Shown here piece after piece: positions 6,333-7,189 of a DNA stretch of 7,189 bases (its first letter is position 1; each line of letters starts with the position of its first letter). This DNA comes from DATLXH01 sp035576005. Lineage in GTDB: Bacteria; Acidobacteriota; Thermoanaerobaculia; Gp7-AA8. The notes under the pieces are model-generated. The model saw only the letters and a list, made by a program, of their open reading frames with translations. It did not search any database and had not been told where the DNA came from. The stretch spans positions 1-7,189 of the forward strand of contig DATLXH010000084.1 of the NCBI GenBank assembly GCA_035576005.1, written 5' to 3'. A program made the position numbers and the translations under genes.

Positions 6333-6448
6333 CCGGATGTCATCTTGAGCGGAAGCACTGCAGAGTGCGGCGACTGAGAAAAAGAAACGAGATGTCGTCG
6401 GCGGAACCCGCACGATGACGTTTCTTCACAACCTCCAGGGATGACGGC
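6333..6448. repeat. Structured palindromic intergenic element (REP/MITE-like)
   Basis: The element spans almost the whole gap between two convergent genes. Its outer ends are imperfectly complementary: GCCGGATGTCATC (6332-6344) against GATGACGGC (6440-6448). Inside are a hairpin GCACT/AGTGC (6355-6359, 6364-6368) and a larger one AAGAAACG/CGTTTCTT (6382-6389, 6419-6426) topped by GCGG/CCGC (6401-6404, 6408-6411). The TGTCATCyTGAGCG start resembles a dispersed intergenic repeat found in many soil and subsurface bacterial genomes. The copy number here cannot be judged from one window. Confidence 0.55.
6376..6426 (-). terminator. Possible terminator for folK
   Basis: On the minus strand, the stem AAGAAACG…CGTTTCTT with an inner GCGG/CCGC stem is followed directly by TTTCTC. 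It lies about 25 bases beyond the folK stop. The stem is only partly GC-rich and the T-run is interrupted, so the call is tentative. On the plus strand the tail after the stem is not T-rich. Confidence 0.35.
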
Positions 6449-6449
6449 G

Positions 6450-6950
6450 TCATGAGCGGTGAAAGCGCACGACCACTCCCTGCCCCTGCAGTTGGGCGAT
6501 CTGCCCATGTCCTGCCGGATCGTGCCACCGCAGGCCGAGCTCCCGAAATGGCCTGAGCACGAACTCGCGCGTGCGATATCGCGGATGAGGCAGCACGAGC
6601 CAGGCATCGCGACGTAGCTCGCTGCCATAGAGAATCAGGTCGAGATCGATCGCTCTCGGTGAGTTCGCTACGGTACGGCGCCTTCCCATGCTCGCTTCGA
6701 TCTGCTGGAGTTTCTCGAGAAGGTCAGAAGCGCTGGCGCTGACATGGCCAACAACTACCATGTTGAGAAAGTCTGCAGCTCCTTTCGGGCAGTCGATTGG
6801 CTCGCTCTCGAAGTGAGAACTGACTCTCACGATCGCGACACACTTGCGTATTTGAGAAACCGCAAGCCGGAGGTTGTAGACCCGATCTCCCTGGTTACTC
6901 CCGAGGCCGATCAGGACACTACGCGGTTGAGGAAAATCGCCCGTTCTCAT
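6450..6950 (-). CDS. folK: 2-amino-4-hydroxy-6-hydroxymethyldihydropteridine pyrophosphokinase
   Basis: HPPK transfers pyrophosphate from ATP to 6-hydroxymethyl-7,8-dihydropterin in folate synthesis, in the cytoplasm. The 166-residue product has the family motifs in order: IGLGSNQGDR (14-23), SSHFESEPI (44-52) with the flexible pterin loop, FLNMVV (61-66), E85 with the basic stretch GRRR (89-92), and PRAIDLDLILYG (98-109), in which D102 and D104 are the magnesium ligands. The substrate-facing LPHPR (120-124) and REFVLRPF (128-135) follow. It is full length and looks functional. The ATG overlaps the stop of an upstream minus-strand frame (TGATG), and no clear ribosome binding site is present, so translation probably depended on that upstream gene. 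That gene is now cut by the IS at the right edge, so folK expression may be altered. Confidence 0.95.
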   Translation of the reverse strand: MRTGDFPQPRSVLIGLGSNQGDRVYNLRLAVSQIRKCVAIVRVSSHFESEPIDCPKGAADFLNMVVVGHVSASASDLLEKLQQIEASMGRRRTVANSPRAIDLDLILYGSELRRDAWLVLPHPRYRTREFVLRPFRELGLRWHDPAGHGQIAQLQGQGVVVRFHRS

Positions 6951-7048
6951 CAGATCGTCATGAGAGCACTTTGCAACGTGGCCAGAATGCGACGATGTGC
7001 ATCAAACAGTTTCGCAACTTGCGATCTTTCGGTCCGCTCAGAAGCTCT
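6950..7048 (-). pseudogene. C-terminal remnant of an unidentified gene cut by the IS
   Basis: In the minus-strand frame ending TGA (6952-6950) there are 32 sense codons before the IS end. They read as a plausible helical C-terminus (QVAKLFDAHRRILATLQ in the middle). The TGA shares its A with the folK ATG, which is typical of translationally coupled genes in one operon. The frame continues open into the IS, but that sequence belongs to the element, so the rest of the gene should lie beyond the other IS end, outside the window. I do not recognise the family. The alternative is that this is simply folK leader sequence that happens to be open. Confidence 0.5.
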
Positions 7049-7079
7049 TAACCCGCATTTCTCACGCTGATAAAGAAAA

Positions 7080-7142
7080 GCCGCCGCACCATGCTATTAA
7101 GTTGAGTGTGACCAACAACTTGAGAACATGGGAGGCGGCGGC
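7080..7142. promoter_or_regulatory. Hairpin over the transposase start; terminator-like on the minus strand
   Basis: GCCGCCGC (7080-7087) pairs with GCGGCGGC (7135-7142). Inside, CCATG (7089-7093) pairs with CATGG (7127-7131), and AAGTTG (7099-7104) pairs with CAACTT (7116-7121). In plus-strand RNA the fold partly covers GGGAGG (7130-7135) and ends at the base before the GTG start, so it should reduce translation of read-through transcripts. On the minus strand the same stem is followed at once by TTTTCTTT, like an intrinsic terminator. Confidence 0.6.
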
Positions 7143-7189
7143 GTGCAACAGACACAGTGTAACGGGGAGCAACTCAACTTCCAAGCGAT
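7143..7189 (+). CDS. IS1380-family transposase, 5' end only
   Basis: Only the first 15 codons and part of the next are present (VQQTQCNGEQLNFQA). A Cys-Asn followed by a short hydrophobic/aromatic stretch is characteristic of the beginning of IS1380-family DDE transposases, just before their FDGG-x-I-T/S-S/T-D-A/G-G segment, which would lie outside the window. GTG at 7143 is preferred as the start because GGGAGG sits seven bases upstream. An in-frame ATG at 7128 would add MGGGG and has only a weak site before it. The protein should carry out DNA cleavage and strand transfer at the element's ends. The family assignment rests on very few residues plus the adjacent terminal repeat. Confidence 0.6.
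   Translation, partial: MQQTQCNGEQLNFQA

Larger units (their letters stand above)
7049..7189 (+). mobile_element. Left end of an IS1380-family insertion sequence (partial)
   Basis: The end is marked by TAACCCGCATTTCTCAC (7049-7065), repeated exactly at 3933-3949. The terminal inverted repeat proper probably starts at CCCGCATT (7052), and CTTAA or TTAA before it may be target sequence. A leader of about 77 bases follows and then the transposase start. The right end is beyond the window, so neither the second inverted repeat nor the target duplication can be seen. The family is assigned from the transposase N-terminus. Confidence 0.65.

Noticed and set aside
5538..6413. 291-codon minus-strand frame opposite the M23 peptidase
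   Set aside because: It is a shadow of the peptidase gene, which has a signal peptide, full active site and promoter of its own.
6744..7070. 108-codon plus-strand frame running from folK into the IS end
   Set aside because: It is antisense to folK, crosses the IS boundary and has no protein-family features.
1..7189. CRISPR array, tRNA, rRNA or phage genes
   Set aside because: No regularly spaced repeats of suitable length, no cloverleaf or conserved rRNA sequence and no phage protein motifs were seen.

Overview
This looks like a chromosomal stretch from a moderately GC-rich, free-living bacterium. I cannot name the genus. RadA, HPPK (FolK) and a secreted LytM-type peptidase are widespread housekeeping genes. 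A soluble sensor kinase, a DinB-like protein, dispersed GC-rich palindromic elements and an IS1380-type insertion sequence fit an environmental Acidobacteriota/Gemmatimonadota/Proteobacteria-like genome. That placement is an impression of style, not a phylogenetic result.

Layout. Positions 1-284 hold no convincing gene. They contain a near-palindrome, a 12-bp direct repeat and a copy of a CCCTCTCCCC-type palindromic element. A receiver-only response regulator (285-800, minus) is divergent from a FIST-domain sensor (964-2127, plus). A soluble GAF-like/HisKA/HATPase histidine kinase (2132-3400) follows four bases after the FIST stop. The FIST protein, kinase and regulator together look like one cytoplasmic two-component signalling module. 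A DinB-like protein (3445-3927) with a very strong ribosome binding site lies close downstream. Next come a 143-bp gap holding a solitary IS end, then radA (4071-5417), whose extended -10 box sits so close to the ATG that the mRNA is probably leaderless. A secreted M23 peptidase (5544-6284) with a good sigma70-type promoter follows. A structured intergenic element (6333-6448) separates it from the convergent folK (6450-6950, minus).

Right edge. The folK start codon overlaps the stop codon of an upstream reading frame (TGATG). Only 32 sense codons of that gene remain before the left end of an IS1380-family element. The transposase of this element starts at about 7143 and runs out of the window. 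Its leader can fold into a long hairpin over the ribosome binding site, and on the opposite strand the same hairpin is followed by a T-run like a terminator. The first 17 bases at this end, TAACCCGCATTTCTCAC, recur exactly at 3933-3949, so the element, or a relative, has probably visited the locus before.

Nothing here is a clear new defence or biosynthetic system. The points most worth following are the FIST/kinase/receiver module, the IS insertion into the folK transcription unit with its dual-role hairpin, the solitary IS end, and the apparent leaderless radA.
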